NCBI RefSeq assembly: GCF_030704535.1
Contig: NC_081822.1
Location: 2,161,001-2,225,000, forward strand
From: Vitis vinifera
Taxonomy: Eukaryota; Streptophyta; Magnoliopsida; Vitales; Vitaceae
Reading direction: 5' to 3'
Length of the DNA stretch: 64,000 nt
A model generated the notes under the pieces. The model ran no database searches, had not been told where the DNA came from, and was given only the letters and a program-made list of their open reading frames with translations. Position 1 is the stretch's first letter. The number at the start of each line of letters is the position of its first letter. This document shows, piece by piece, positions 10,400-24,100 of this stretch. The translations under genes were made by a program, and so were the position numbers.

Positions 10400-12190
10400 A
10401 GCAACACGGGAGGCTTAATCACTGTCGTACAAATCAATGCCTAGAATAAACTATAAAGTGAAAGGAAGCCATCCATTTGGAGGGATCAGCCTTCAATTAA
10501 AAATGCTTTTCAAGAAAAATCACTTAGGCTTTAATATAAATCCAAAGAAAAAAGATTTGATAGTATTTTTTGATAAAATGTTACATCATAATACGATTAA
10601 TCTAATATACGAACTGAAGAGCCACTTCAAGTGATTATCTAGATTTTTAAAAAAATTTCAAATATTAATTTCGGAAATAATTTTAGTCTCTTTTAAAATC
10701 ACGTTTAAAGAGGCTCTGAAACCATTAATAAGTATGAATGTTAGGGAAAGAAGAAAAGTGGCAACTAATACATAAAAATCACAAGACAAATGGTTGTCAT
10801 ATTCACCCATGGGTATAGCTTGCTTCCAAGTAATTCCAGGGAAAATGGTAAGAATGGCAGGGATTCACAAATTTCACTTAGTTTCTAGTTGCGTCTTTCC
10901 TAAGGAAATGGATTTTTACTATTTTTTTAGTTTCTATTAAACCACAAATGTTTTAGGTTACTGCACTGGACTCTTCTAATTACAAAGGATCCGCATTGAG
11001 GACAAAGGTGGGCTCTCTCGATGAAGTATCCTTGAATGTATTACTACAGTTTCTTTTTCCTTTTTTTTTTTTTTCTTCAATCTTTGGAATGTTGGCTTCA
11101 ATTGGAGATTGAATTTGTGGCTTGAATGCTAACCAAAATACAGAATCATTCAAAAGCAGCACAACATTCCAGGGTGAACGCTTTCCAAATATCACCATTG
11201 CAGCTGTTTAGATCCAAATTTATAATAGATAATACAAAAGGAAGAAAAAAAAGAAAGAAAGAAGGAAAATCCTCATAAATACGTACAAAGTATAAGCTGG
11301 ACCTTCAACTAAGCTGCAAATACAAATGATATACCAAGTTTCAGTCATCCCAAATGTAAAATGAAAATAGATGCCATGCTTTTCAGAGGGGGGAGATAGG
11401 GAGAAATACCAAACCATAATCTATTGGTTTTACCTGTTAGGCTTATTTTACTGTCTTAACAACTCAACTAAAATAATAATGCAGATAAAGAAGCAGGCAT
11501 AGCATTCCAAATGATTCAGGTATGGAAAAGTTCAGAAGAATTACTTTCCAGTGCATAACTAACAAGTTATCCAAGAAGAAAAAATACATCCAAGGAAACT
11601 ACAACTTGAAACAATTCATAGAAGGAAAATTGACCATCAAGAAGCCATGTTTGGAAAAGCTGCTTCATTTTACAACTGAAAAATAACGGTCTTTAATCCC
11701 AGAGTGATTATAGGTACTAGATGTGACCAAAGACGAGATATTAAAACATTCAAAAGATTAATGAAGAAAAGGTTTGATGATCAAGAAACCTGCGATATGG
11801 ATAAATCTGTTTCATTTTACAACAAACTGCAAACACTGGCTTGAAAAACCATTACAAAATATGTGATCAAAAGTACAACTTCTTGGACTTGGTAGCAATG
11901 ATGGGTAAAAGGAAGGTTAAGACTAAACTGGTTTCCAGATGTTTGATCCCTTCACTTTTGCAGGGCCCAAATGACACATTTACAGTTACATGCCCGTCAA
12001 CAAACACATGACCTGCAGATCATGGCTTGCCTGAATTATGCATCCAAAAGGTCAGCTAAATCTACCACAGTTTACAACTTAATCAAAATATTAGCCCACC
12101 AAGTTATGCAGCCATGACTTTCTCATTGTCAAGAGATACAGAACAAAAATCCTACCAACAAAAACCATTCAGGGCTTCACTTCTCATCTA
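10400..12190. other. intergenic / 3' flank of the PHD gene
   Basis: No gene seen. AT-rich DNA with a poly-T run near 11057-11075. The right part should include the 3' UTR of the minus-strand PHD gene ending at 12194; no poly(A) signal could be assigned with confidence. Confidence 0.5.
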
Positions 12191-12193
12191 ATT

Positions 12194-15100
12194 TTACCTA
12201 TCCATGCGGATGGCAGCCAATTCTTCCTGCAAGTTAAGAGTCTGGGCCGCATTCAGTAGAATATCCATCGGTCCCTCTTCATCTTTATCGATCACCTGTT
12301 CACCTTTCTGTTTCCTTTCCCTTTCAAGGTCCTCAAATACCATTTTTGCCTTGCGTATTTTCTGGATATCAGCATCGCATTTTCTGCAAAACCATTTGCC
12401 TCTTGGAATTGAAGTGCGCGGAGGATTCATGCAATAAATGTGGTATGCATGGTCACAGCCATCACAAAGAATGATCTTCTCATCGTCACGATCAGTAAGG
12501 CAAGCTCTACAAAGACAGGAAGGGCAGTACCAACAGGGACCATACATCCTTAATTCTGTACTTGTCAGGCAACTCTTATGGTAGTATTTATTAGGGCAGA
12601 ATGGGTGGCCACATTCCAACAGATGTTCGCCAAATTCCATGTCACTTCCACAAATTTTACAAAGTTGGAAGTATTTGGTTTCTTTCTGTTGTTGAATTCC
12701 AACTTCTGTTATGCAATTGGAACTCTCTTCCAATTCCATATCTGTTTCTTCATTCATTGATATGATATCATCACCAACCCCATTAATTAGGGTTCTCTGA
12801 GCATTCAGCTTCTTACAGACCACACAGTTCTCATGGGGTAACCTACTCGCAATGCAGTCAACACAATACCAACTTTTGTGGGGAATCACTTTGACAGCAG
12901 GCTCAACACAGGAAATATGGTATACTTCCTCACAGGAATCACATACTAAGCAATCTCTCCCATCTGCCTTCTCACCACAATGTCTGCAACTGCAAACTTT
13001 GAACACACCACAAGCCACTAGTTGCTCTAGTTTAGTGTGCGAGTCTGATTCCCTGGTACAGACCTGTTTTTTTTGCAGAGACAAAATCCAAACAACCTTG
13101 TTGTAAGAATCACAATTATTAATTTCTTGAAAAAAATTCTTAACCATGATAACTAGAACTGCATAATGTGAAATTGAAAAGTAACCATCCAGCTATCTAG
13201 GAATGAATTTCAACGCTTTCCATACAACACAGATGCTTTAGCATGATATTCAGGGGGGATAACCGGTACGGTATTTTTAATCAAATTGCTATATGATGCC
13301 AGAAACAATGAGGCATAGAAAGTTTTGCCAGATATGAGAGCATACAAGTAAAATGACAAGAAGGACAAATGAAAAAAAGAACGGAAGCTGCACAGTTTTT
13401 TTATAGGAAAGAAAGAGAATTAGTACAAGGATGAGCTATCCAACAAGCAAATCAGGAAAATATACATCTATATATATACACACACACCAAAGATCAAGAA
13501 AGAGCTTGAACCATCCCAATACACTCTATGTACACTCTATTGGAAGGAAATTTCCTTCAGAAACCTCTGAAAAGGAAGCTCCTCACTTGGCCAGCAGAGC
13601 CCCTACCCGTTTAGCTGACTAAGGCCTCCAAAGAAAAGAGTGACCCCTTCCAAGGAGATTTTGATTTCACAAATCCAAATATCCTATCTCCAAGCACCCC
13701 CCTTTTCCAAAAAACACATGAGACAACAACCACCACATCCCCTTCCACAAGAACACCATTGATCTCCAATGCCATCACCACATACAAGACTTTAACGAGC
13801 CTAGAATCTCTGCCTCTATAACTAGCCAACAGGTTTTGACAAAGCTTTTATCACACTGCCTTGAGACACCAGATGGACATTAGAACAATAAAAACATTAC
13901 TTGAAACATCCTATAAATCACATGGATGAAGCACAAGAAGATAATGCCTTGGTTGAAAAATAAGCCGGAACATAAGCTGGCTACATATCTCCAGTTCATT
14001 TTATGTTATCCTTTGTTCAATCGTACTAGTGGTGCAAACATACAAGAAGTGGTAGTGGTTTTTGGAAACTTTTCCTGGATCTACTCTCTCTAACACACCA
14101 AATGCAGCCCAACCTTTCAAGAAAGAAATATGAAATGCACATCTATCGGACTTCTGAATATGCAATTCTGCTCAATATTGATGCATATGTGACCAAAAAA
14201 GCAATTCTATACCATAATTTAAATTTCCCTTTTACCTCATTTTTGCCATCTTCAGAAGCACTGAGCACTGCACCTTCCACCTGCAGGACAAAAAGGAAAT
14301 GGCTAAAATAAAGCATTATAGGCAAAGAGTGACATAATGAAGATAACCTGGTAAATGCTATGAGCAAAGAAAAACCTTCAAAGCATAGCATTTACAGAGA
14401 GATCTTCCAAGTTTGGACCATCATTCATCTGTAAATGCCTTGCTTTATATATAATATTATTCTCACTTCTTATCAAAAGAAAAGAAATATCTGCATGCCT
14501 GTTCACCATACCAATTCAGAATAAGAAGTCCTTGACATTTCCGAAAGGGTCGTTCCAAGAGAAACTATTTCAGTACCAATTCTTTGAAGCTTTTTCCATA
14601 CCTGCAAAAATCAATCAGGTGTAAGAAAAACAAGCAAGAGCAGCAACACACAGATGACAGATAACCTCACCACAAATAGAATATCTTCAGAGCCCACCTT
14701 AAGAAGAATCCCAAATCAGTCCCACATTTATCTGGACTCTATAGTTCCAATTCACATTATTTCCTAAATTGTTTAACTGAGGTCACTTCGATCATTTTTA
14801 TTTTTCCCTTTTATTTCTCCCCAAACAAGATTTTCCCCATCCTTGCTCCCATGGATCAATGACATTATGTGAATGGGCAACTTAAATTTTTGGCAAAAAT
14901 TTTACAGAAATTTTCTGGTCAATATCTGAATTTGGATTACCAAACAATTTAATGTTACCAGAAAGAAATGGAAAATCTGCAGAATCAACATGGCTGACAG
15001 TACCCCCATCCAAAGGGTAGAAAAATAGAGGCTTGCAGAAAAATAGCTGTAAGTGAAAACGAAAGCATTCAAGGGTAGAAACTCTGCCAATGTTCTTCTA

Positions 15101-18100
15101 ATTGAATCTAGTTTGGGATTGGAGCCAAAATAAAGGAGACCTTCAGAAAACTCCTGCTGCAGCTATATAGTGAACATACACACACAGAGACACTGAGTGC
15201 CACTACTGATTGCCAGAGAAAGAAATCGTGGCTGCTTCTCTTGGAGCCAAAGAAAGGAAGGCAATGGGTATGGTGGACCATTCAAATTGATTATGAAATC
15301 AGTTTTAGCTGAAACATTTTTTTTAATAACATAAAATGTGAAAAATACTACAATTATTCTCTTGCCAAAAGTATAATTCTATCCTAAAATCACATTGCAG
15401 ATTAGAGCAAAATTGGGTGAACCTTGACACTGAGTTGACATTGTCCATAAGGTGGGATGCTAGTTTCTGTCCTTCACCCAATCCAAAAGGGAAAACAAAT
15501 AAAAGATCAAAAAAAAAATTGAGGAAAAATTCACACACAAAAGCAGAAATTGAATCGCCTTAACAAAATTAAGTGCATGCCATCCTAGCAAGCAAACAAC
15601 ACATACAAACAGGGATGTCAACCAGGCAAGTTACCTCCATCCCAATCCCACCCCTAAAGTCCAAAAATTATCTCATTCCCATGTCAAACCCACATCAAGG
15701 CAGGGCAGGGCAGATTCAGAATTTGGTTGGGGTGGGTTATTTTGTCTTTGTTTGAGAAGAGTTTTCGAAAACAATTTCTAGAAAACAGTTTTTTAGAACA
15801 GTTTCAAAAATTGTTCTATGATGTTTTACAAAATAAAAGTCCGTTTGGGAACTTGAAATGTTCTCAACTTGTTCTCTATATTTTTAAATATGTTTTAAAA
15901 ATAACTTTATCTATAATGTTTTATTTTTAATCATTCTTTATATTTATATAATTATTTTTTAAAACAACCCTTAGAAAACAAATGAAAACAACTAAAAGAT
16001 ATTCTTTAAAAACACCATGTTTTTTCTTTTAAGAACACGAAACTGTTTTCTATTTTTTGGTTGTCAAACATGTTATCCTAACTTTTTGTTCTAGAGAACA
16101 GAAAATTGTTTTCAAAAGGAATTGTCAAACAGGGCCTTTATTTCTATTTTCAAAATGATCTCATATACCTTTTTTTATATATTCTAATAATTTAGCTAAG
16201 ATGACAAAAAAGGAAAAACGAATACCAATCATAAAAATTAAGTCTGACAAACCTATATAACAGATTGATTCAATAAAAAAAATTAGGATGAACATGAGCA
16301 ATCAAAGAAAGCAAGGACATCTTTTTCCTCTCTACTTTCAATTTTATAACAATACAACATCAATAGAAGTAAAGTTCTTTCCAATCAACAAGATCTCTAG
16401 AAGATAGAGCTCAAATTAATCAACAAGATGTTCTTTGACAATTATCCCGAGAATCCATCCACCAAATGATTAGATCCTAGATCTGCCAACAAATAAACCT
16501 TAGCTCCTCACTTGCAATGATTTTCAAACAGGACTTTGAAATGAAGACTATCATACTGCAATGAAGAGTAAAGTGAGGGCTGCTGTGATGTATGTCACAC
16601 CTATGCTGGTGATGTTGCCACATAGTGATGATGGTGCGATGGAGACAACAAAGAGTAGAGAGGTAGGACCAGCCAGTTAAGACATGGATGTGTAGAAGAA
16701 GTGAGATTTGAGAGAAAACTTAGTGGAAAAAGTGAAATTTGGGAGAAAACTTACTCTTTTATAAAAGACAACTAGAAATCAAAGAATGATGAAGGGAAAA
16801 AATATGGTAGATGTGCAATTTCATATTTAACTGAAACAAGCCAGGTCGCCTTAGTGTAAACCAAAACCCACCCTGAAACCGATTCAGGTTAAAAAAATAA
16901 TACCATACCAGCCTCTATGCCAATGACATGCTTATATACAGACTATAACCCCATAGGAGTCTACTGACAGCAGGCTTGAATTTCCTTAAAATGTGGCTCA
17001 TAAGAAATTCACCATTGCAATAATATCCATATCAGTGTACCAGTTTTCATGGGGCTTAAATCTTCTGTATGCCTACATGAATTTGGTTCATTTCCAAATG
17101 AAAATTAAAAATATTAATAGTGCAACAAACAAGAAAACAGCAAGCAGAAGATTTCTCAAGCATCAATAGGACTTTTTTCTATATATATATAGGCAAGCAT
17201 CAAGTAGGGCACATGAATCAGGGAGAGGATTTTCTTTGGTAAGCATGAACCAAATATAAGATCAACTCTATTTTTATTCATAAAGGCAAGATGAACATCC
17301 AGAACCAAATTTAAGTTTCTTGAACAAGTTTATGAACTTATGGAATTAGAATCAGGATACTAACAAAGGAACCTTATTCAGAAACCATGCAGAACAGTAC
17401 ATTATTTAGCACCAGAATTCAGAAACCTTGGTTAAAAGAACAGTATCACCAAAATGATATTCAGTCAATCGGTAGTAGTTCATACAAAAACATTCTGACA
17501 TTTCACTAGTTCAGGATATTGCCAATATCTGAATCAAAATATTACCAACTTTACAGTCAGGCATCTAAATTAACTAGGCATGTGTATTAATTCACTAGTA
17601 TATGATTCAATGATACTAGTATCTCCATCAGTTAAACTAATGCATGGAATGTAATTTTAGTAAAATTAAGAACAGAGATTAGCATATGGTAAGAATTGAT
17701 GGCAAAAAGATTGAATGTTAAATTTTGATATTAAAATGCTAAACATGAACAAATTTCGTTACTCAAGAATTAGTCAATAATTTTTTTTCACGTAACCAGA
17801 ACATAGAATGGTTAAGGAAATACCTGCTGAACATCTGAAGAGAAAAGCATGGGTGAACGCTCATAAGCTCCTTCAATCATCCTTGAGTGTATAAGACTAA
17901 AATCAAAAAAATTGTCAACCTTGATTCCTTGGAAGTTTTCCAACATTAGTTTACATAGTGATGCAAACTTCTCTGACATTATCAACTTAAAGAAAGATCG
18001 CCGACACAGCTCAGTGATAGTATGATGATCTGATTCACTGAGAGATCCATTAGATGTTACACCCACATGACTTCTGCTTGCAGATTCATTTGGCAACAAG

Positions 18101-21100
18101 CCTGTGTGGGGAGGACAGCGTACATCTTTGTGAAAGTGCACAGGTTTCTGTCAATCCACCAATAATTGGGTTAATTAATAGAAATTACAGAGGACAGTCA
18201 TTGCCACAACCACACCAACACAACAACATGGACGGAAATGTCGGCATTTATTGGCAATATTTTGCCGATAAATTGTGCTTCGGCAAGCCTCAATAGATAT
18301 TAGCCACAGATATTTCGAATGGGAGATATTTCCTATTTTATCCCTATTTTTTGCAGATTTTTCAGCCAATTTCTGATATTACACCGATATTTCAAAAATA
18401 TCAGAGATTTTTTAAGCCTTCCCTTCCAAACTCTCAATTTTTTTGGTTGATAATACTTTTTTCAGCCACGTCAGTATTATCACAGTTTCCCTCAAAACTA
18501 ATGGTTTAGTATTGGGTTCATTTTTTGGGTAATGGGCCTGGTCCCATGGAAGTCCGCTTGGCATTCTGAACATGTCATGGCACCCACGTATTAAATATGG
18601 CCCTTTTTTCTTGTTGTTTACCGATGTGGGATTGCCTAAATGGAAAAAACGCCCAAGTTTGCAATTGAAAGATTTGAACTTGTGACTTGGGAGATTAAAA
18701 AAATAACCTCTGCCAAGTGCCACCTGACCACATGTGGTTCGCTGGTATATATGCACATAAGACTTTATATCTATACATATTTACTAATCTTTTATATATT
18801 AGAAATTAATTAAAATAAAATTATTATAATTAAGTTAATTTTACTTATTGCATTTTATATAATAATTAAATATAGGACAAATACAAAGCTAATTTGATAT
18901 TATTATGTATTTTATATAATAATTAAATAAAAGATAAATATAAATTTATAAACAAAATTTTCAACATTTTTAAATAAAAAAAATACTAAATACATTTTCA
19001 TTTTAATATTAATGTATTTTCAAATTCAAAATATTATTGTATAATGTTATAAATTTATAGTTTTTTCCTTAAAACAACTTCAATGTATATATTATTGTTT
19101 TTCAATCATTTTTTAAAGTTTCAATTAATTCTTGTTCACTAATATTTTTTGTCAAAATATCTGTCGTGATATCCGTAAAATTCAACTACCGATATTTTCA
19201 TCCTTGCACAACAATGCAGCTGTGGTGGCAGCATGTACCTTAATTGTGGTTGTATGATCAACTTCTGGACAAGATAGGAGTGCAGCTCGGACACAGCCCC
19301 GAATACCACCTTCACTATCACTTAATGATCGGTACATCTGGTCCAGTACAATATTTCTCCAATGCTGCTGTGGGCTGTCATCTAATCCATTCACAATAGC
19401 ATGATGATCTATCATAGGAATAACCGCTCGCTTAGAAAAATTATTGAGTAAACCTACATCCATTGATTGTTTTACAGTCTGCAAGAAATGATATAAATCA
19501 GACATAGCTAAGTAAAAAACTAATGACTAAAATACACCACAAGCAGAATAGTCCAAAGTTCACAGGAAGGAGAAAGTGTAAAAAAATATATTTCATCAGT
19601 TTTAAAAAAAATAGAACAATAGATAGAAACAAACATCACTTGTCTATTTTGGTTTTCTTCTCATGTATAACATAGAGTAATAGGAAAAAAAAAACATTAA
19701 GGAAATTCCTTTCCTCACAATATCCCAACGACTCGCAAGAAGGGTTTAAGAAGGTTTGGTACAAAAAGCACATCTATACTTGTCACCACTACCCATGCCA
19801 AATTAAATTTAGCAACAACCCTTAAATAATAGCTATCAAATAGAATGACTCTTATTTTGTGTTCATAGAAAGTTCCAAGTTCATCAAGGGTACATCATTA
19901 TCATCAACAACCACAAAATTTGAATCTAAGATCTAGCAACCATATATGAAACATGTAAAAGCACAGTAGAAGAGATGGTACAATCTAAGTGCCAACCAAA
20001 ATTACCATTATCAATTTCATTTTTTAACTTGGTGACGCAGTAAAATAATAACCAATCAACAGATTAGAACCCACATACATCAGACAACAAATTAAACACC
20101 CAATAGTAAATACAATCTATAAGTATTGTCACTAGCCAGTATTCATTTTCTCAACTATTTTGGATAAACAAGATACATACTACTCTGCCAGATCAACCCG
20201 TCAATACTCAAAAGCCGAGTCTTCAATTGAAGCGTATTTAATTGAAGTCACTAAAGAAGTCACCGTCTAACACAATGTTGTCCATCTATCATTAACTTTG
20301 TACTACTAGTTGAACATTTTTTCAATTCTAAAGAAAAACAGAGTGCATAACACAGCATCACAAGGACTAAGAAACAAAGGGACAAAAACACAGAGCAAAC
20401 CATAAACTAACGCTTCCGTGGAAAAGCATGGCATTTGATATTCCATTTTTTTCACAGTGAGATCTCTGTTAAAGGAGGTGCCATGTGGATGTTGAGGTGT
20501 CCCATTTCAAAGGAAGAGTGACATAGTGTGAAAGATAAGAGAGGGTTAGAGATATGGCAGTGGCCCTTGATGGGTTTAAGAGATGGAGAGATTGAATTTC
20601 AAAGAAAATCGTCAATTATTTCAATAACCAATAACAGTAAGTAGAGTGATGAATCAATAACCAATAAGACGGTATCACATGTACAAGAACCCAAAGAACA
20701 GCATCATACATACAACTAGTTGATCCTTTGGAGAAAAAAGTGGTGATAATGGCACTAGCCCCCCATGTGGCCTCCCCTTCCTCTCAATCAAATCAAAACA
20801 AGCTCCATAATGTTTAGCTGAGGAGCCTCCAATTCTACTTAGCAAACAATGTCGTTCAAACCAACTATGTGCTCAGTGGAGGGGCAAGTCAAACACAAGA
20901 AGGTGCACCAAGCCCAAATTAAGCACCCAGAGTCTTTCATCCAACTCAGATAAATATGAAATGGCTAGAATTATGCTACTTGGCATCCTCGATGGAAAAC
21001 AATAATTAGTATATCCTCTTGATGGAGTGAGAAGAATGCTAATGAAACCAACAAGTAATTAAGTAAATAACCTCTCATATCCCACAATAGCTTGTTAGCT

Positions 21101-24100
21101 CTGCACTTCCTTCACTATGATTGAATGCTTACTTCTTGAGACTCTAGGAAATGGTTGGCATCCACTCTACACTCTCAAAGTAGTAGTGATGGTGGCCTTC
21201 ACAATGTAGTAATGGGACAGCCATCACGATAAGTCAATGACAATTATCTACTTTGAACATTGGCAGAGGGAGAGATTGCAATAAGAGTGATGCATTAATT
21301 ACATAACCTTTGGAATGCATATACACATCAATGGTCTTACTTGTCATGACGATCACAAGGTGAACATTTAGAGGTCCACGTGTCAGACTGTGAAATCAAT
21401 ATCAGTGGCATTCAACCATTTCATTGATCACAATAAGGTTCAAATTTAATGATTTTTCTTGATAATCAAGTGCACAAAATCACAACATTTTTTTTATAGG
21501 TAAATAGAGCAAATATATTAAAAACGCTTGGAAAAAGCACACAGTATACAAGTAGTAGCCAAATACAAGCAAAGGGAAAGAGAAACAACAAACCAACACC
21601 CGAAACTAAAGGCTTTACCCTAAAGCCTAGCAAAACATAAAAACCCCAAGACTTAGCAACTTGCCCCTCTTGAAACCACCACCCTACCCCCTAGGAAATA
21701 CAAAAAAATCCCACACCCGCACAACCCTAACCTAAAGACTGGGCAAGAGAGCACCAACCCCTCTCATCTTCTACAAAAACACAACATACAATGTCACTTA
21801 CAAACTAACTCCCACCCACTACTCTGGCTCCTATCTTTTTTGTTTAAATTGCCATAATTGATCAAGCATTCCAAATTACGAAGCTCCCTAACAAAGCAGG
21901 GTGTGGAGGATGGCCTTCTCTTCGTAGCTGAAACTCTGCAACCCTTTCTAGTTTCCATCCTTCTTAGTAGGGAAACAATTTCCTTCTCATGCCCATCCAC
22001 TAGCAAACCCGCAAACTTGCTGAAGGAGATAAATTTCTAAAAAGAATGATTGACGAGGCTCTCTACCGCTGATAAACCCCTACTAGGACTCCCAAAACCT
22101 GAATCCCTCTCATTATTGCACACTTCTAGGTTATCCTTCTTGGTATCCTTAGGCTGAATATCTAGGGATTCCACCACCAAGCCATCTTCAGAAATCATAC
22201 ACAAAGGCTTGTAAACATCACCCTTACCCACTGCTAAAAGACCCATGTCTTGTTCCCTCCAAGGAACCAAGCTTTTGTTTCTTCCAAAAAGAAAGCCCTC
22301 GTCTTTGGAGAAAGAAGAAATAGAAGAAGAACCCCCCCACGCAAGACCATTTGGAGATGAAGGCTTATCGAAAAGCCCTTGCGCTTCAAATAGTAGAGCA
22401 ACGTCAACAGATGGCGCTCTCTCCTCTAGGCGCAGAGAAGAGTGAACCAAAAGAGATTGGGAATCTTTGTCGCAACCTAACCTCGTGCCACCAAAAAAAG
22501 TTGGAGACGACTCCAGATCTAGAATCATAGCCTTTTGAACTTCCTTCCTGCACAGAGAATCCTAACAGGTTGGGATTTGTACCATCCTTCCTTGGATCAC
22601 TACAACATCGACCCAAAGATACTTCTTTATTTAGTTTGCAGTAGACCTCCTTCAGAAGCCCAAGATCCAAAGACCTGCACTCATCACATGCTGGACTGGT
22701 GTCTCCAGGTGTACACCCACTATCACCCAGGCTTAGAGATGATACCTTTTCAGAGCCACCAGCTACTTTCCTAGTTACCATACCTCCCCCAAACTTGACA
22801 CACTCTCTGGACATTTGTAGCCTAACCGAGTTTTCTCTCTCATGCCCTTTGAAGCGCATGAAACATCTCCACCTTCTTCTTCCACACTAACCTATTGTTG
22901 CTACTCGCTTTTCCTAGCTGCAACCTGAGATAACCAAGGCGAGGCCTCCCACTACAACTAAACTGAGTAGCAAGTTGACCCCACCACTACTTGAAGAGAA
23001 CCAAGAAGCTTTTTTCCATTTAACCTCACAAGAACTCTTGCTCACTGGATATTTTAATGCCTTATGATGTCTTCATTTGCTGCAACGAAGCCTCCGCTTA
23101 AATCCTCAAGATATTTGAATAGTGCCATGTCCCACAAATGCAAAGGGAGCCCTACCCTCCTAACCCAAACCTCTTTTGTGTGCTTCTCTTCGAGAGCACC
23201 CCACCTCCAGTGCCCATCTCTCCAGAGACAAACTTTTGTTCACAAACCTCCTTAAACCTCTAAGCAACACCTCCTTTACATCTTCAAAAAATCAAACTTG
23301 AAAAGTATGAGAGCTCCCCATGATAGAAATAAATCAACCCTCCTTTTAAGTGTCAGCTATGAACTACCCAATTCTTCAAAATTTGCAGCTCCAGCACTAA
23401 GTCAGATGAATCCCCTCATTGTCTAACTAGACAACTCTTCAAGGATTCCTTTTTAAGACAGATCTCCTTTCCCCCCATCTAAAACCACACTGCCTCTCCC
23501 AAAGCTTCTAAACCTCTCTTCACCTTGTCTGCAAAAGAGTCAAAAGAGAAAACCCCTGTCAAGGATCCCTCCTTTGATCGGCCTACACCCACCAAAGCAC
23601 TTCTACTAACTTGAGAGCAAGGGTTCACTCCCAAGCTTCAAAGTTTACCAACCAAAATGCCCCAACCCTCAAAAGTGCTTTCTTTTTCAAGAAAACCAGT
23701 ACAAACCTCTTCGCCTCCGCGAAGTGCATCAAACAAAGGAAGAACCTTCCAACATCATTATAACGACACTCCACCCTGTAAACTCTCCCACCTTCCAACC
23801 ATTGCTTGTTGAAAGGCTTCCCTTCATCACCTTGGCTACAAGACTCCACTCCATCCAAAAGATGAGAAAGACTTAGCTCAACAAATCTAATCCAACTGGA
23901 ACAACCCCTACCCCCTTCCAAAATCTTTCCCAACAGCTTGCCTTTGACCCCTTCAACAGAGATTTCAAAAGTCTTCGAGTCCACTCCAAACCAACACTTT
24001 CCTATCTTCATTCTTCATTAGGATGCCAATAGAAAAACAATAACCCTAATGTTGTATTGCGCAAAATCACAACATATGGTGATATATTTTTTAGTAATTG

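Larger units (their letters stand above)
2190..10400. repeat. five-unit locally duplicated array (mixed orientation)
   Basis: Blocks of about 1-2 kb recur with the same order of parts: distal segment ('tacatcaatggaggct', seen near 2237 and 5810), a 3' flank ('ccatgctgccaaactgtaaacagctt', seen near 2850 and 6370), the microprotein ORF, a TATA box, and an upstream segment containing 'gtattaacatcact' and 'aacaataac'. Units A (about 2.2-4.2 kb), C (5.8-7.7 kb), D (7.7-9.3 kb) and E (9.3-10.4 kb) point left and unit B (4.3-5.76 kb) points right, so A and B are head to head. Divergence is moderate, indicating old local duplication. Confidence 0.8.

Noticed and set aside
10437..11417. Short frames in the 10.4-11.4 kb intergenic region
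   Set aside because: Lengths expected by chance; low-complexity composition and no conserved motifs.
12204..13106. Several + strand frames over the PHD last exon
   Set aside because: Antisense shadows: the minus strand has the ordered zinc-finger cysteines.
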